From Xylocopa sonorina (taxonomy: Eukaryota; Arthropoda; Insecta; Hymenoptera; Apidae), in assembly GCF_050948175.1 (NCBI RefSeq), contig NC_135194.1, forward strand, positions 13,880,033 to 13,944,032: a stretch of 64,000 nt of DNA. Direction: 5' to 3'. A program made the translations under genes and the position numbers. The first letter of the stretch is position 1; each line of letters begins with the position of its first letter. The notes beneath the pieces are model-generated. The model did not search any database, was not told where the DNA came from, and saw only the letters and a list, made by a program, of their open reading frames with translations. Of the stretch, positions 52,178-62,810 are shown piece after piece.

Positions 52178-55103
52178 CTCGAATTGATCGATCCACTGGC
52201 TCGGATGCGTTACGCAAAGCGTGCCGCGCGACCCGCCCACGCATCTCGTCAACTAATTATCTAATAAAACGGCGCGTTGGCTCCGCGCGTCTTGCCTCTG
52301 CATAATGGTACACGCGGAGCGTGTGCGCGAGCGTTGCGAACGTGACGAGGAGATGCCTCTCGCGCGAGCGCTCGAGCCGCTTCTGTACAGAGGTCGCGCG
52401 GAGTCGCAATACCATTAAGAGGAATGCATTATACCCGGCCAGCTCATTGTATTCAGATACCTGGCCCCGACAGTTAGACAACCGTCCCGCGGGGCTAAGG
52501 GCTCCCGATGCGAGGGCCCTTATTTGCCATTCATAGAGCCAAGCGAGAACGCGGTCGTGCCTGCGCGTTACACCCACCAGTCGATTTTTTCCAGCCACCA
52601 CCGCTTCCTCGACTTTTACCGGTCATTCATTCGTCCGGTGATTTGCGATCGTTTTACGATCCCGTACGTCCGATTCTCTATTTTCTTTTCGCGTAGAACA
52701 GTGTAGCGAACGATCGGATATAACCGCGAGAACGTATAAACCGTGATCGAGGCGGGAGTGTCAACGAAATCGGACGGGGGATTGGATTCTTCTCGCCGCT
52801 ATGCAATTTCGAAAATCGCTTAAATCTTTTCCCCGTTTTAATAACCGGCTCTATGCTCGGTTAGTTTACGAGATTTCCGTGTAGTCGTTCATTAAACGGC
52901 CGTTTAACGATACGAACGGGACAAAGTTACGACTGGTCGCAGCGCGAAGTGTACGAGGAACAGACGGCGCGCGGTCATCCTCCCGTTTTCCACAAAGGAG
53001 AACAGGCGGTAGTTATTCGATGGGACGAAAGTCAGCCGGACGCCATCGAGATAACGAAGGGAAAAGCTGTCGATAAGACGGCCCACTGCCCTGTGCAATT
53101 TCAATTCCGGAAATCGACTCGTATCGGGGCCAAAGGCGGGTCTATCTTGTAACAGCTTTTTGGAAATTACGGGCCAAACGTAACCGGCCAACTGTCACAT
53201 CTCGCTGGTAGAACAGCCTAGCTGGGAAACGGAGAGGGGGAGAGGAGAAAAAAACTGTTCCACGCGCCTTTGTGCTGCGAATAAAGGAGCAGGATTTTTT
53301 TGTCCCACTCCATAGGCGGGGATCGATATTTGCATAAGCGTTGTTCGAGGACCCGTGACGGAATCGCAGGCAAGATGACCGCGATTCGTTTGCACTCGAT
53401 GATCTTTCTGAGGATGGTAAGGGGCGCGATCTGTCGTTCCTTTTTCACGCAGTATTTAACCCCCTTTGATATATGGTGCATTTTTTCCCGATACTTTTAT
53501 GCCTGTCTGTACAGGGTGTCGAGGTTCGTTGACTTCCAGAAAAATCATTATTATAATGGTACTCTTTTGTGAATGAAAAAAAAAAACGAAATAAATTTTT
53601 GTCACGCGAAAGAAAGCAAAGAGAGGCATGTAAAAAGAGGCTCTTTCAAAGATCCGGATATTGTTTCACTTTATCGAGCCGCGTCATTAACATAAGTCGT
53701 AATGGTGGATGAACCAGACGCGTTCGCATCCACCGTGAACCACCCCTGGCTGGGCTTCGCCGCGAGCGTCTGGCGAACGCGATTCCTATTTCACTCGAAA
53801 CGATCGCGATCGCGAGGAATCGGTCGTATCTTGACAACGCCGGCTTATATCTTGCTCTTAATGCGAGCGCGACACGCGAGGCTCAACGGCCATCAGTAAT
53901 CGGTGCGTTCCTCTTCGACGCGCATCTCGTTTCGTGGAAATGGTAGCTCCCTACGAGATCACTCTCGACGATCTCTTTTTGCGAATTCCAAACGACAACG
54001 AGGGAACTCGTCGCCACTCGATTACCTTAGCGCAACTTTATTCAAAAGATCTGATGGCACGAAGTTGCGATCGCACGCAACTCTCGTTACTCGCGGATCG
54101 TACGATCCTCGCTAGGCAACCTTCACCTTCGGACCCCTGCTCCATTACCATACAGACTTTCGCGAATGTACGCATCACGGTCCCTCCGACCCCTCTGTAT
54201 ACCCCTTCGACGCGTTTTCCCCTCCAAGCCCCGTCAGCCGGCCTTTTGCCTCGCTAATGTGAAAACTCGAGGACGTTAAGTGGCTCAACTAGCGAACGTG
54301 TCTTTGATGTTTACCGCCCACCAGCGCGTACACGCACACGCGACGCAACTGCGTAACGTTACCATGCGATTCCAGCAGCTCTCGGAGTGTATTACCGTCC
54401 CTCCAAGCGACAACAACGAATCTTCCCTCTCGCGTTCACGCGCGACCCCTCTCGCTGGCTCTCCAATATGAACGCAATGGACTCTTCGCGGCAGGGATCA
54501 CTCCTTCCTCTCCCTGCTCGTTCATTCCTCTTATTCTTGTCCCTCCGCGTCGTGCCCACTTAGCATCTGTTCCACGAACCTTGTTACCATGACGAATAAG
54601 AAACTCGCGCGGGGTTGCCTCGCTTAATTACCTTTTACTTTCTTGGTAAAGAGGTACTCTCCGTGCTCATCGTGCGTCTCGTGGAGCGTCGTACGTATTC
54701 AGTTCCTCGTTGATATCGAGGAGATATTTGTGGAATCGTGGACGAGAGGATCAAGATTCGCGAAACGGTAGTCGCGTGACTATTCGAAGCGCAGGGGTGG
54801 GCTCCCGCCGCGGGACACCTGATCGTCGAACGGAGCGAGGCGAGTTTTGGCGGAGGAATTAATCCTTCCGGTCGTTAAAGTGCAACTCGTTAAGTGTGAC
54901 AGTGGCTGGCAGCTGGATTGAATTGAGGCGCGTGCTATATTACGCTTGATATCGCTGTGAAACCCAACACCGCCGGCTTAGACCTCGACCCCACGAACCG
55001 CTACCGCTGCTGGCGCTACGCTGCCACTGTCTTCGTTACCATCCACGAAACGGTATATACCCTCTGCCCACCGAATGCTACGCGCGACGTCGCGTCCGCG
55101 CTG

Positions 55104-55126
55104 ATTTCGGAGCGCTGCTCCGAAAT
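55104..55126. repeat. Perfect 10-bp inverted repeat with a 3-bp centre
   Basis: ATTTCGGAGC (55104-55113) and GCTCCGAAAT (55117-55126) are exact reverse complements around GCT. Such a near-palindrome suits a dimeric DNA-binding protein; a short RNA hairpin is unlikely with a 3-base loop. The element falls in a frame I do not consider coding. Confidence 0.6.
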
Positions 55127-58100
55127 GAGACGAATCTACGCGACACTCCTCGCTTCGAGTTGCTCGTCGCGAAAACGTTCATACGTCAGAATCACATTTC
55201 AGCAAACTGCGTTTCATTCGACAATTCGCGGCTCGAGGTCGTCGTTTAAGCGAGTACAGCAGTTTCGCGCGTCTACATAGTAGCAATCTTCTCTAGTCTA
55301 TCTTTTAACTCCAACAAACGACCATCAACCCTGTGATATTCCATCGACGAAGCTCGAAGTGTGGAAAACGAGCGATCCTCTCTTCAATTTTCGACGTCCA
55401 CGACCCTCGCGTGCCTCCGTCGTCTCTCTGTCCGGCAAAACAATGTTACGCAACGACGTCGATCGGTCTCACGCCTGCACGGACGGGCTGGTTGCACGCG
55501 TGTATGCACGCGGCCCACGCGGAATGCGCGCGATGCTCCGGCGCTTACGCTGCGCGCTGTCCAGTGAGCAATTACCTTAATCCGGTGAATATTCCGCGGA
55601 ATAAAAGGGGCGAGAGCGTGGAAGAAAAAGAACGTTGGAAACGGCGCGGATGGATGGAATGCCGGTGGCGGAGGGGCAAGGAGGCGGTTGGAGGCAATTG
55701 GCAAATCGCGAGCGGCGAACGGCAACGAGCCCCAGAGGTCGCGGCTCGTGCCCGCGAAATATCGCGTACGCTAAGAATGCGCCCACTTTTTATTGCCTAA
55801 TCCCTGAGGAGCCTGAGTAGAGGGAAGCGGACAAGATTGCCGTGAGACACTCTGTCGTGTCGTCTCGCTAAGAATTGTCGGCGAAGTGGTTGGTCGAGGT
55901 TGTCGTCGGTCCACGTCCAGAGATTAGAATTAATTTAAACAACGCGTGACAGGGATATCTTTAAGCAGATGCATCAATTACGCGAGTACCACGCGGGGAG
56001 AGCCGAAACGATTGTTCCCTTTCCCGAATTCATCGGTGGCTGGCCTTGATCCGGCTAATTACCACAAAAGGAACCGCTTATTTTATAATCGCACGTTACG
56101 CTCCCTCACATGCGTAATGCCAGGAAAATTACTGGCCTGGCCCGCGCTCTGTCACGCGTGCCACCGTACCGTCGAGAATTGAGAGTTCCGTTTCTTTTAA
56201 TTCAAAACTTCCGCGAAACCGAGTTGCAGTAGCAGTGGCGCGGAGAACGCGCGGCTACCGGGATATTACGCGTAATTTCCCTATGTTTATACGCGTATGG
56301 GAACCCGTGCAATATCCTCGTTCATTTGCTTCCCAGGTTTGAACAACGAAAATTGCTTCGAGGGCAACTTCTTTGGGCAATCCACTCGGGAGGTCTCCAG
56401 TGAAATATTTCACGGAGGAAGACCACGGAAGGTAAATCAAAACGATGCATTCCGCAATCGAGGAAACGAGCTCTATCGTCCCTCGGAGCCGTATGGTAAA
56501 AGGAGAGGCTTCCTCTCGACCCGTGGAAGGGTGGTCCGCACGGGAAATAGAAGTCGACGCTGGAGGTGTCCGAGAAAAGGCCTCGAAATTGCGAAAGACG
56601 ATAGGGAGGCTACGAGTCGGCACTCTTTGATCCAGGGACGCAAGGCTTGCGTCGTTTCGAAAAACCGAAACCTCATTATTATCCCCGGGGGCTGAAAATC
56701 CGGCACTCCGAATCGAGCTTTCGATTTCACGCCCCTGGCGCCGCACGGTTGAATCGGTTTTTCGAAAAACGGCCGCAGAATTCACCCTTCGTGCCACACG
56801 CGGTTGTTCTCAGAGTGACTGCGCGAAAGTCAGCCTCGAAAACCCCCGTCGATTCTTTTCAACCTGGACTCAGGTGCACCAGCAAGAATTTGCGTAACTA
56901 ATTGTCTTAATTGCTCTTGAATATTCCTGGCTCATGGGGCAACGTTGAAGGGGCCATTTTCCGAGAAGTTTCCGTTTTTACGGGCTTATTACCAACACGA
57001 ACTTGTTTTTTTATTTCTCTCGACATCGGATCAGTAATTCTGAACGATTTTACAATGGTTGGAAGGACGAGGTATTCGAGAGAATTGCTAAAAATAAGGA
57101 TCGATCCGATAGACCGTCATAGATCCTTCCGAGAAGAAATATATGCGTGTCGTAAAGAGGTGTAAAAAAAAAAAATGCTGGTCCTCCGCGCGTTTCTTCC
57201 CTTGGACGCCGTGTCGTAAAGCAATTAGTGGAGTAATAAGTGATACGCACGAATCGATACCGCCCACTACCTGGGTCCGTTTCTGGCCGCGAGGGTGAAA
57301 GGAAGATTCCGGTGCATCGTAAATGAGGGTATACATCGGTGGATAGTAAAAACGGTCCGGGAAACTGTAAAATGGTCCCGATGGTCAGCACCGTGCACCG
57401 TACGGTTTATTTGGCTTTTTTATCCTTCGTTTTCTCTTCCTCTTCTCCCTTTTTTTTTTCGTAAAATTACCGGCTCGACGAACCGTTCGACCTGAATTAG
57501 AGAGGGCAAAGAGGAGGACGGGGGAGAGGGAGAAAAAAAGCTCCGTTTTCGGGGAGAATAGAGAGCCAGTAAAGTTCCTCCGGCCTCTTAGGAAACTTTT
57601 CCGCGCGAAACACCCGGCAGAACAATGCGTCTCGAGTTTCCGCGAGTGGATGAAAAATCCAGAAGGAAGAGCAGAAAAAAATGATGAACAATGAGAGAAA
57701 AGGAATCGAAGAAAAAATACTATCGTAGCTAGGAAAAAATTCTATTCGGTAAGCAATAGAGGTGGATTGCTCTTAACGTCGTTTGAAAGGTAAACAAAAA
57801 ACTTGGAGATCTTTAGGGTGGAGTGAGAGAGAGAGAGAGAGAGAGGTGGAATGGGTACTTGGCGGTAAGTGCATAAGGAAGAAAGCTAGAAAAAAGATAT
57901 TTTTCCACCTCGTAAGAGTCTCGAAAATTTCACGTTCTTTTCCGTAACGTACGTCGCGAGTTGTAAAGATTCCCGGGCTTTAAGAGAGATTTGATTTACA
58001 AGTCGCCTGGAAACCCTATCGAGATTGGCCCAGTTTCCGTGTCCCAACAAATCATCGAAGGAAAATAATGTTTTCGCGCACCTGGCCCCCCGGGGACCGA

Positions 58101-60217
58101 CGACGTATCGACGAGCGGTGGTTAAAGCGTTCCCGGATAGAAATAAACGTTTTTTCCGTCTGCCTGCACGGCATAGAATCAAAACCTCTAATTTCGCGCT
58201 TAATGGGACGGCTTTATTATTCCCGGAGGGAGGCGATTCCGCAGCGCGACTGAAAAAACTCCTCGCAGGGGGTGCGTCGAGGGAATCTCGCGTTTCCTTT
58301 CCATCGTTCCACTGGAAAATCGGCCTCGTAACGGTAACAGCCTCTGAACAAGGAAGCTTCGCGGGCTCCAATCGCGCGGGGATGTTCCGTTCGAATTTCA
58401 GCATCGATGAAAGAAACGTTTCGACGAACGAAAGTGTGTAGATCGACAGGACTTAGAGGAAATCGCAACGCGGAATTATGCATCGCGCGTAAAGAGGATC
58501 GCGCGGAGGATCGAAGACGGACGTCGTGGAAGCAATTAACGTGGCAGAGATTGGTTGGCCGTTTACGATTTCGATGATGTTGTGACTTGTTGCGCGGGGG
58601 ACACAAAAGCGGCCGGGCGAGCGGTTGCAAACAGGTTTTCAGGAAAGCCGAGGGCGAGGGATAATGCACCTTTGTCAAAGAGTGTGTTCGCGCGTGCAAA
58701 GAGAGGTGTTCGCCCGGTCACTGCAGGCGCTGCTTGAGATGTCAGAAGCCGCAGGTGGCTGAATGGTAGCCAGCGATTCACGTATACACCGTATGGACAG
58801 GTCGTCGGGTCTGCGGGAGGGTCACGGGGTCAGGAGGCACCGCCGCGGCCTTAACGGCCCGTCCCGATGAAACGTGCACCAACGAGAAGAGAGAGACGTA
58901 TTAGCGCGCGGAAAGTTAACCGCTCTCGGATGCATTCTCGGAAGCTACTTTGAGAGGAACCGTCGTTTTGGTATACAAAAATGCGAGGGATAATTTTACG
59001 AGCGAAAATTATCGGCCACGAAACGGCGAGAGGAAGGATTAAACCCTGCAGGAATGATTCCACCTGTGCAACCCGAGGATTTACACTCGGGGCGCACCTT
59101 TTCACTGAATCAACATATGACGAGGCGGCGTTAAGAATCTATCACCGATGGCCCCGACGGCAAATGGTACACCATCACGCAGCCACCTCGTTATTTCCAT
59201 ACACGCGCGTACACGGCTACCCCTTTGCCCTCGCCGGTTCGTTTCATTCAAACGGAGAACGAGAGGGGAACAGGCGGGTGCCTCTACACCTGCGATCCAG
59301 ACGTAGGTCATGCAAATACCTGCACGCGATGAATAAAAAAGAAGGGGTCCCCGCCAGGGCGGAAAGGGTTCGCCTTATTCAGATTAGGGTCCCGGGTATG
59401 GGTATACGAACACCCTTTCGTATAGTGCTACTGGAGCCTCACGATTTTCGGCAAGTGCCACTCTTTACCCTCTGGCACGCGTGTCTTACATAAATATACC
59501 CAGCCTCCATCCTTTTTTTCCCTCTCTCTCTCCCTCTTTCAACGAACCCTTTATTCGTTCGCGATCGGACACGGTGCGAAAATGTTCTCGCCCGAGGAGC
59601 AGCAATTGCTTCGCACTTCGATCCACCGTGGTACCAATTATAACCACAATATCGTTTCGCGCGTCGTAAAACGAGAAGGCGAATGTGAGATTAAAGTAAA
59701 GAGGTCGGGCTCGCGTTAAGGAATGCGTCCATACGTTCTCATAAAGCCACGGCCGGGGTCCCGAGTCCCGGAATCAGAGCGCGTAGATATTATTCGCGCC
59801 TCTTTCGTGAATTCGCGTCGGTAGGGGCGTCATTAAAATCAATACCAGCTCGCTCTCCGCTCCGTCTTCCTCATGGCTAGAGAACCCCCCCGCCCTCCGT
59901 TATCCCTCTCGTCACGTCTCGCTTTCATCTTCATCCCCCGACGCTATCCATCCTCGTCGCACCTACCACCGATCTACGTGCGCGTACACGTAGACGAGCG
60001 TGCATGGCTAGGGAGTCGAGGGGTGCACAGGGATGCTCGCGTTCTTAGTTCGACGTGGGAGTCGCGCAACGAGCTGGTGGGGCCACAGGAGGGGAATACG
60101 CGGGGTCGAAGGGAGAGGAAAGGCGAAAAAAAGGAACGGGCCGGAGGAGGCGGAGGGTGGACGGGAGAGGGTAAGGAAAACGCGATAAGAGGAAGGGTGC
60201 CCCGTACGTAAGGTTAG
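55127..60217. other. Non-coding stretch, no gene recognised
   Basis: No supported gene. It contains a GA repeat at 57825-57845, A/T runs near 57170 and 57449, and a CT tract at about 59519-59538. A purine-rich stretch at 60080-60200 leads into the promoter-proximal repeats. Frames up to 180 codons (56255-56797 minus, 58981-59493 plus) lack domains and overlap others. Confidence 0.5.
57825..57845. repeat. (GA)n microsatellite
   Basis: Simple GA repeat within a purine-rich, AT-richer setting. Confidence 0.85.
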
Positions 60218-60234
60218 GTAGCCGGTACACGCGA
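60218..60234 (+). repeat. 17-bp exact repeat, copy 1 (GTAGCCGGTACACGCGA)
   Basis: The identical 17-mer occurs again at 61284-61300, in the same orientation and 1,066 bp away. Copy 1 sits just before the duplicated module; copy 2 sits just before GGTAAAAAGG and a GC-rich stretch upstream of the candidate promoter. A 17-bp exact match inside a 1-kb promoter-proximal interval is unlikely by chance. I do not recognise the bound factor. Confidence 0.6.
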
Positions 60235-60260
60235 TAAGGAGTGGGGGGGTGGCGTTCCCA

Positions 60261-60434
60261 TGGCCAATAAGAACCTCTTTAAAGCGCCCTTTTTGCGCGC
60301 GGAACTGCGCATGCCGGATTCAAATCTGGGCGAGCTGGATATCGAGTGGAGGTGGCGGCGGACGGTGGTGGTGGCCGCCGGTGGCTGTATGGAAATATGA
60401 TAGCGCGATAAAAAGAGGAAGAATGGCAGGGATG
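60261..60434 (+). promoter_or_regulatory. Duplicated upstream module, copy 1
   Basis: An ordered string of short blocks recurs in copy 2: CCAATAA (60264), TTTAAAGCGCC (60278-60288), ACTGCGCATGCCG then ATTCAAAT (60304-60325), ATGGAAATATGATAG (60389-60403) and GAATGGC (60421). CTGCGCATGC resembles the NRF-1/Erect wing site and CCAAT an NF-Y site. The sequence between blocks differs: copy 1 has a GGC/GGT-rich insert at 60340-60385. The blocks are conserved while the spacers have diverged, which suggests selection on binding sites after a local duplication. It lies about 1.4 kb upstream of the candidate start site. Confidence 0.6.
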
Positions 60435-60490
60435 CTTGCGTACGCGAGGGAAAAAAGGGGCGAGGGTGGGGATGCCGGCACGGCTGCCAC

Positions 60491-60654
60491 GACCAATAAA
60501 GGCCCAGTTTAAAGCGCCTGGCTTTTTTTTTGCTTTTTTGCACCGACACTGCGCATGCCGCATTCAAATGTTGGGAGTGGTGGAGTTCGATGTGTGTGCA
60601 TGGAAATATGATAGGTGAGACTGGTCGCTCGGATAGGAATGGCGGCCGAGATGG
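60491..60654 (+). promoter_or_regulatory. Duplicated upstream module, copy 2
   Basis: This is the second ordered copy: CCAATAA (60493), TTTAAAGCGCC (60508-60518), ACTGCGCATGCCG with ATTCAAAT (60548-60569), ATGGAAATATGATAG (60600-60614) and GAATGGCGGCCGAGATGG (60637-60654). Block-to-block offsets from copy 1 run from about 211 to 244 bp, so the spacers have gained and lost bases. A run of T and a second T-rich run (60522-60540) replace the T-rich/GC spacer of copy 1. AATGGCGGC resembles the Pho/YY1 site. Confidence 0.6.
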
Positions 60655-60716
60655 GGGCTCTTGAATATTTTTACACCCCCGCGAGGTTACGATAGGGCCG
60701 CGGACGTTTCGAGGAA

Positions 60717-60734
60717 GAATGGCGTCCGAGATGG
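60717..60734 (+). repeat. Third copy of the GAATGGC..CCGAGATGG block
   Basis: GAATGGCGTCCGAGATGG here matches GAATGGCGGCCGAGATGG at 60637-60654 in 17 of 18 positions, 80 bp downstream. A weaker version (GAATGGCAGGGATG) lies at 60421. The flanks also share CTC..GAAT on the 3' side. It looks like the tail block of the duplicated module repeated once more. Confidence 0.55.
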
Positions 60735-61814
60735 ATCCTCGAATGTACTCCTGCTTTGCGAACGTTATTTCTGCAACAATTCGTCGCAAGGATATTGAAA
60801 TGTAAATCGAATCGAGACTCGCTGCGTTCCACTTGATTTCTCCGACACCAGATATCGTGCACTCGAAATGAGTTTATCGTTCGAGATATCATCGAACACC
60901 GAACGGTTTTAATCTGCGCGAGTACCCACCATAGCCGGAAGATTCATCTGTTCTCCAAGCTATACCGAAAGCCCAATCGTCAAGAGACTCGCTACCGATG
61001 CACGATCGACGACGATACGAATTATAAAATCGCGTGACGTATAATTTCCAATAAAAGCTCTAAGCGTAAACGCGTCCCTCGCACGGCTCGCGTTCAGCCT
61101 CCGCAATCGAAGATTCGGCGAGAACATCGATATAGTTCGTCGAGGGGGGGACAATCGAAATCGTCGCGGCGATATCGTCAGAGGGGGCAGTGCGGGGCCG
61201 CGATTGGTCGTTTTTCTCGCACATGCAAATGCACTCACCTCTTCGTCTCCCTCTAACCGTGGTCTCGTTGCTGCGGCAGTAGAGTAGCCGGTACACGCGA
61301 GGTAAAAAGGCGCGCTCGCGCTCGCCGAGCGGAGAACTCGCCTTTCCTTGCCGGGCGGAGCCGCGCGTGATCCGCGTTCCTTCGCGATTGGAGGCTCGTT
61401 CCCCACCGACGCCGCTCGTTTCCCCACCAGCCTCGTCCGTCCAGGCGTTCGTCCGCTGCTCTCGGTTCCAGCGTCTAACCTCTTCGTCGCACCGCGAGCT
61501 AAACCAGCCGTGGTATCGTGCCGCTCCGTCTCGCTCGCCCCACGGTCAAACTCCCCCACTTCGCGCTCGACGGTCCGCGTACGCGTCCGCGTTCCCCGTG
61601 GCCGGTAGGCGGCCGACCGGGCGTACGTGGGCCCTCTAGTGTAGCTGCACACATGCACGCGACAGCATCTGACCGCCGCCGTACCAGCCGCCGCAACCGT
61701 AGCTGCCACCGTCGTACCTCGTCGCGGATGCTCGTGTGCCTCCGATAACGATACTTGCCTATTTTACCACGATCCTCGCCCGTCGCGGCCACCCAACGCA
61801 ACCGTCTCTCTGTG
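60735..61814. other. Promoter-proximal non-coding flank, no gene seen
   Basis: GC-rich DNA lies between the repeated blocks and the candidate promoter. A frame of 249 codons exists on the minus strand (60960-61709), but its Arg/Thr/Ala-rich composition and its overlap with open frames on the other strand mark it as a by-product of CpG-rich DNA. Part of 61300-61814 may be transcribed if an upstream start site is used. Confidence 0.4.
61284..61300 (+). repeat. 17-bp exact repeat, copy 2 (GTAGCCGGTACACGCGA)
   Basis: Exact copy of 60218-60234. It is followed by GGTAAAAAGGCGCG, which could act as a poor TATA-like element of an alternative upstream start site. Confidence 0.6.
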
Positions 61815-61848
61815 TATATACGCGAGGGGATCTATGTCGGAGAGCAGT
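61815..61848 (+). promoter_or_regulatory. Candidate core promoter: TATATA plus CAGT initiator
   Basis: TATATA at 61815-61820 is followed by GCAGTGA, with CAGT at 61845-61848. This resembles the arthropod initiator TCAGT. If A61846 is +1, the TATA box begins about 31 bp upstream, the usual spacing. A GGTTC matching the loose DPE consensus sits at +25 to +29, slightly short of the canonical +28. The sequence faces the Gln-rich exon and would give a leader of about 0.97 kb. The match could be chance in 64 kb, but position and spacing make it the best start-site candidate here. Confidence 0.4.
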
Positions 61849-62810
61849 GACACACGTGCCGCGTGCCCGGGTTCACGGCAGAGATACCGCGTACGTCGAA
61901 AGTGAGACAGTGATTACGTGACAGTTACCATTTTTGGAGTCGGAAGGATCGTTCGAAGATCGACGAGCGAGGAACATGCCCGCGTCCGCCGCGGTGGAGA
62001 ACGTCGAGATCGTTCGCCAGTTCACCGATGGGTGACGCTCTGCTTGACGGCGTGGATGACAGGTGCCTGGGGTGCGATAGAGAGAGAGAGAAAGAGAGAG
62101 AGAGCGAGAAGGAGACACTCCGATAGGATTTTCGAATATTCGCGGGCCTCGACGGGCGCGAGATCGTTCGAGTGAGAGAACGCGCGAGTGAATCGGGTCG
62201 CGGGAGAGAACACAGCTGACAGTTGGCTTCGGGTGGTGTGCAATTAGAAATCGTCGCCGCGGCCTGTTCGTGTTCGGCGGTCGTCCGGTCCCGATGACAG
62301 GTGAATTCTACGGGAAACGGGGCCAGGAACTATGCGATAGTAACGACGATACGCGCTTGTCACGGTGTTCCATCTAATAACCGTACGCGCTATATATGCG
62401 TCAAGGAGTGCTCGTTTAATGGACGACCAAGGGTAAGCTCTCGTGTACGTCGCCGTTGAAACAAGCGAGAACTGGGATGCGTTCGATAACGGGTCGTAGG
62501 GAACATATCTGTGCGCGTTTTATCAGTGTAGTGCTTACGTAGGATCATACTGTGACCGTATCGAAGGATAATAGAGAGAGAAAAATATAGAGGAACAGAG
62601 ACGGTCGGGGTTTTTCGACCGCTGTGTCGTCGATGCCCGGCAGGTAAACAAGAAAGACACCGTGCGCGGTTACTGTGCTCGATATCGATTTCGCGGAACT
62701 GTCGAATTCGCGAGTGTGACGTTGGTGACATTGGTAAACAGTTCCGGCCGATTATATCGGAAGGACGTTCAGTTGCGCGGGAGCGGTGAACGGCGAAGGA
62801 GCTCTCGTCC
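61846..62810 (+). other. Probable 5' leader with multiple upstream ORFs
   Basis: This stretch between the candidate start site and the coding exon has no long frame joined to the exon. It carries many upstream ATGs. One uORF spans 61976-62035 (19 codons, A at -3, so a fair context), one 62028-62126 (32 codons, overlapping the first in another frame), one 62294-62377 (27 codons), one 62633-62647 (4 codons), and there are several shorter ones near 62395-62475. The 11-mer GATGACAGGTG occurs at 62054 and again at 62293; each contains an ATG and a CAGGTG E-box. A purine repeat (GA/AAGA) lies at 62080-62112. Such a leader would be expected to restrain translation. That it is transcribed is inferred from position and the promoter-like signals, not shown. 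Confidence 0.45.
62633..62643 (+). CDS. Possible 11-nt initiating coding segment (hypothetical leader splice)
   Basis: ATG at 62633 opens ATG-CCC-GGC-AG followed by a plausible donor, GTAAAC, at 62644. Joining it to an AG at 62817-62818 removes 175 bp and restores codon AGG. This puts an AUG exactly in frame with the glutamine-rich exon, giving an N-terminus of MPGRSDPVTT. Unspliced, the same ATG gives only a four-codon uORF ending at TAA 62645-62647. Against the model: the acceptor has a short, weak pyrimidine tract, and position -3 of the ATG is T, a poor Kozak context. The frame and donor are visible in the sequence; the splice itself is inference. Alternatives are a far-upstream first coding exon or a non-AUG start. 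Confidence 0.25.

Larger units (their letters stand above)
48786..55100. other. Non-coding stretch, no gene recognised
   Basis: No supported gene. Simple repeats: GA at 49377-49392, GA at 50023-50041, GAA at 51094-51139 and an A-run of 17 at 52161-52177. The 265-codon frame at 50399-51196 reads through the GAA repeat as poly-Glu/Arg and has no domain. AT-rich islands occur near 51540-51575 and 52240-52265. Confidence 0.5.

Noticed and set aside
60960..61709. 249-codon minus-strand open frame opposite the candidate promoter
   Set aside because: Arg/Thr/Ala-rich reading of GC-rich DNA with no domain; the plus strand has equally open frames.
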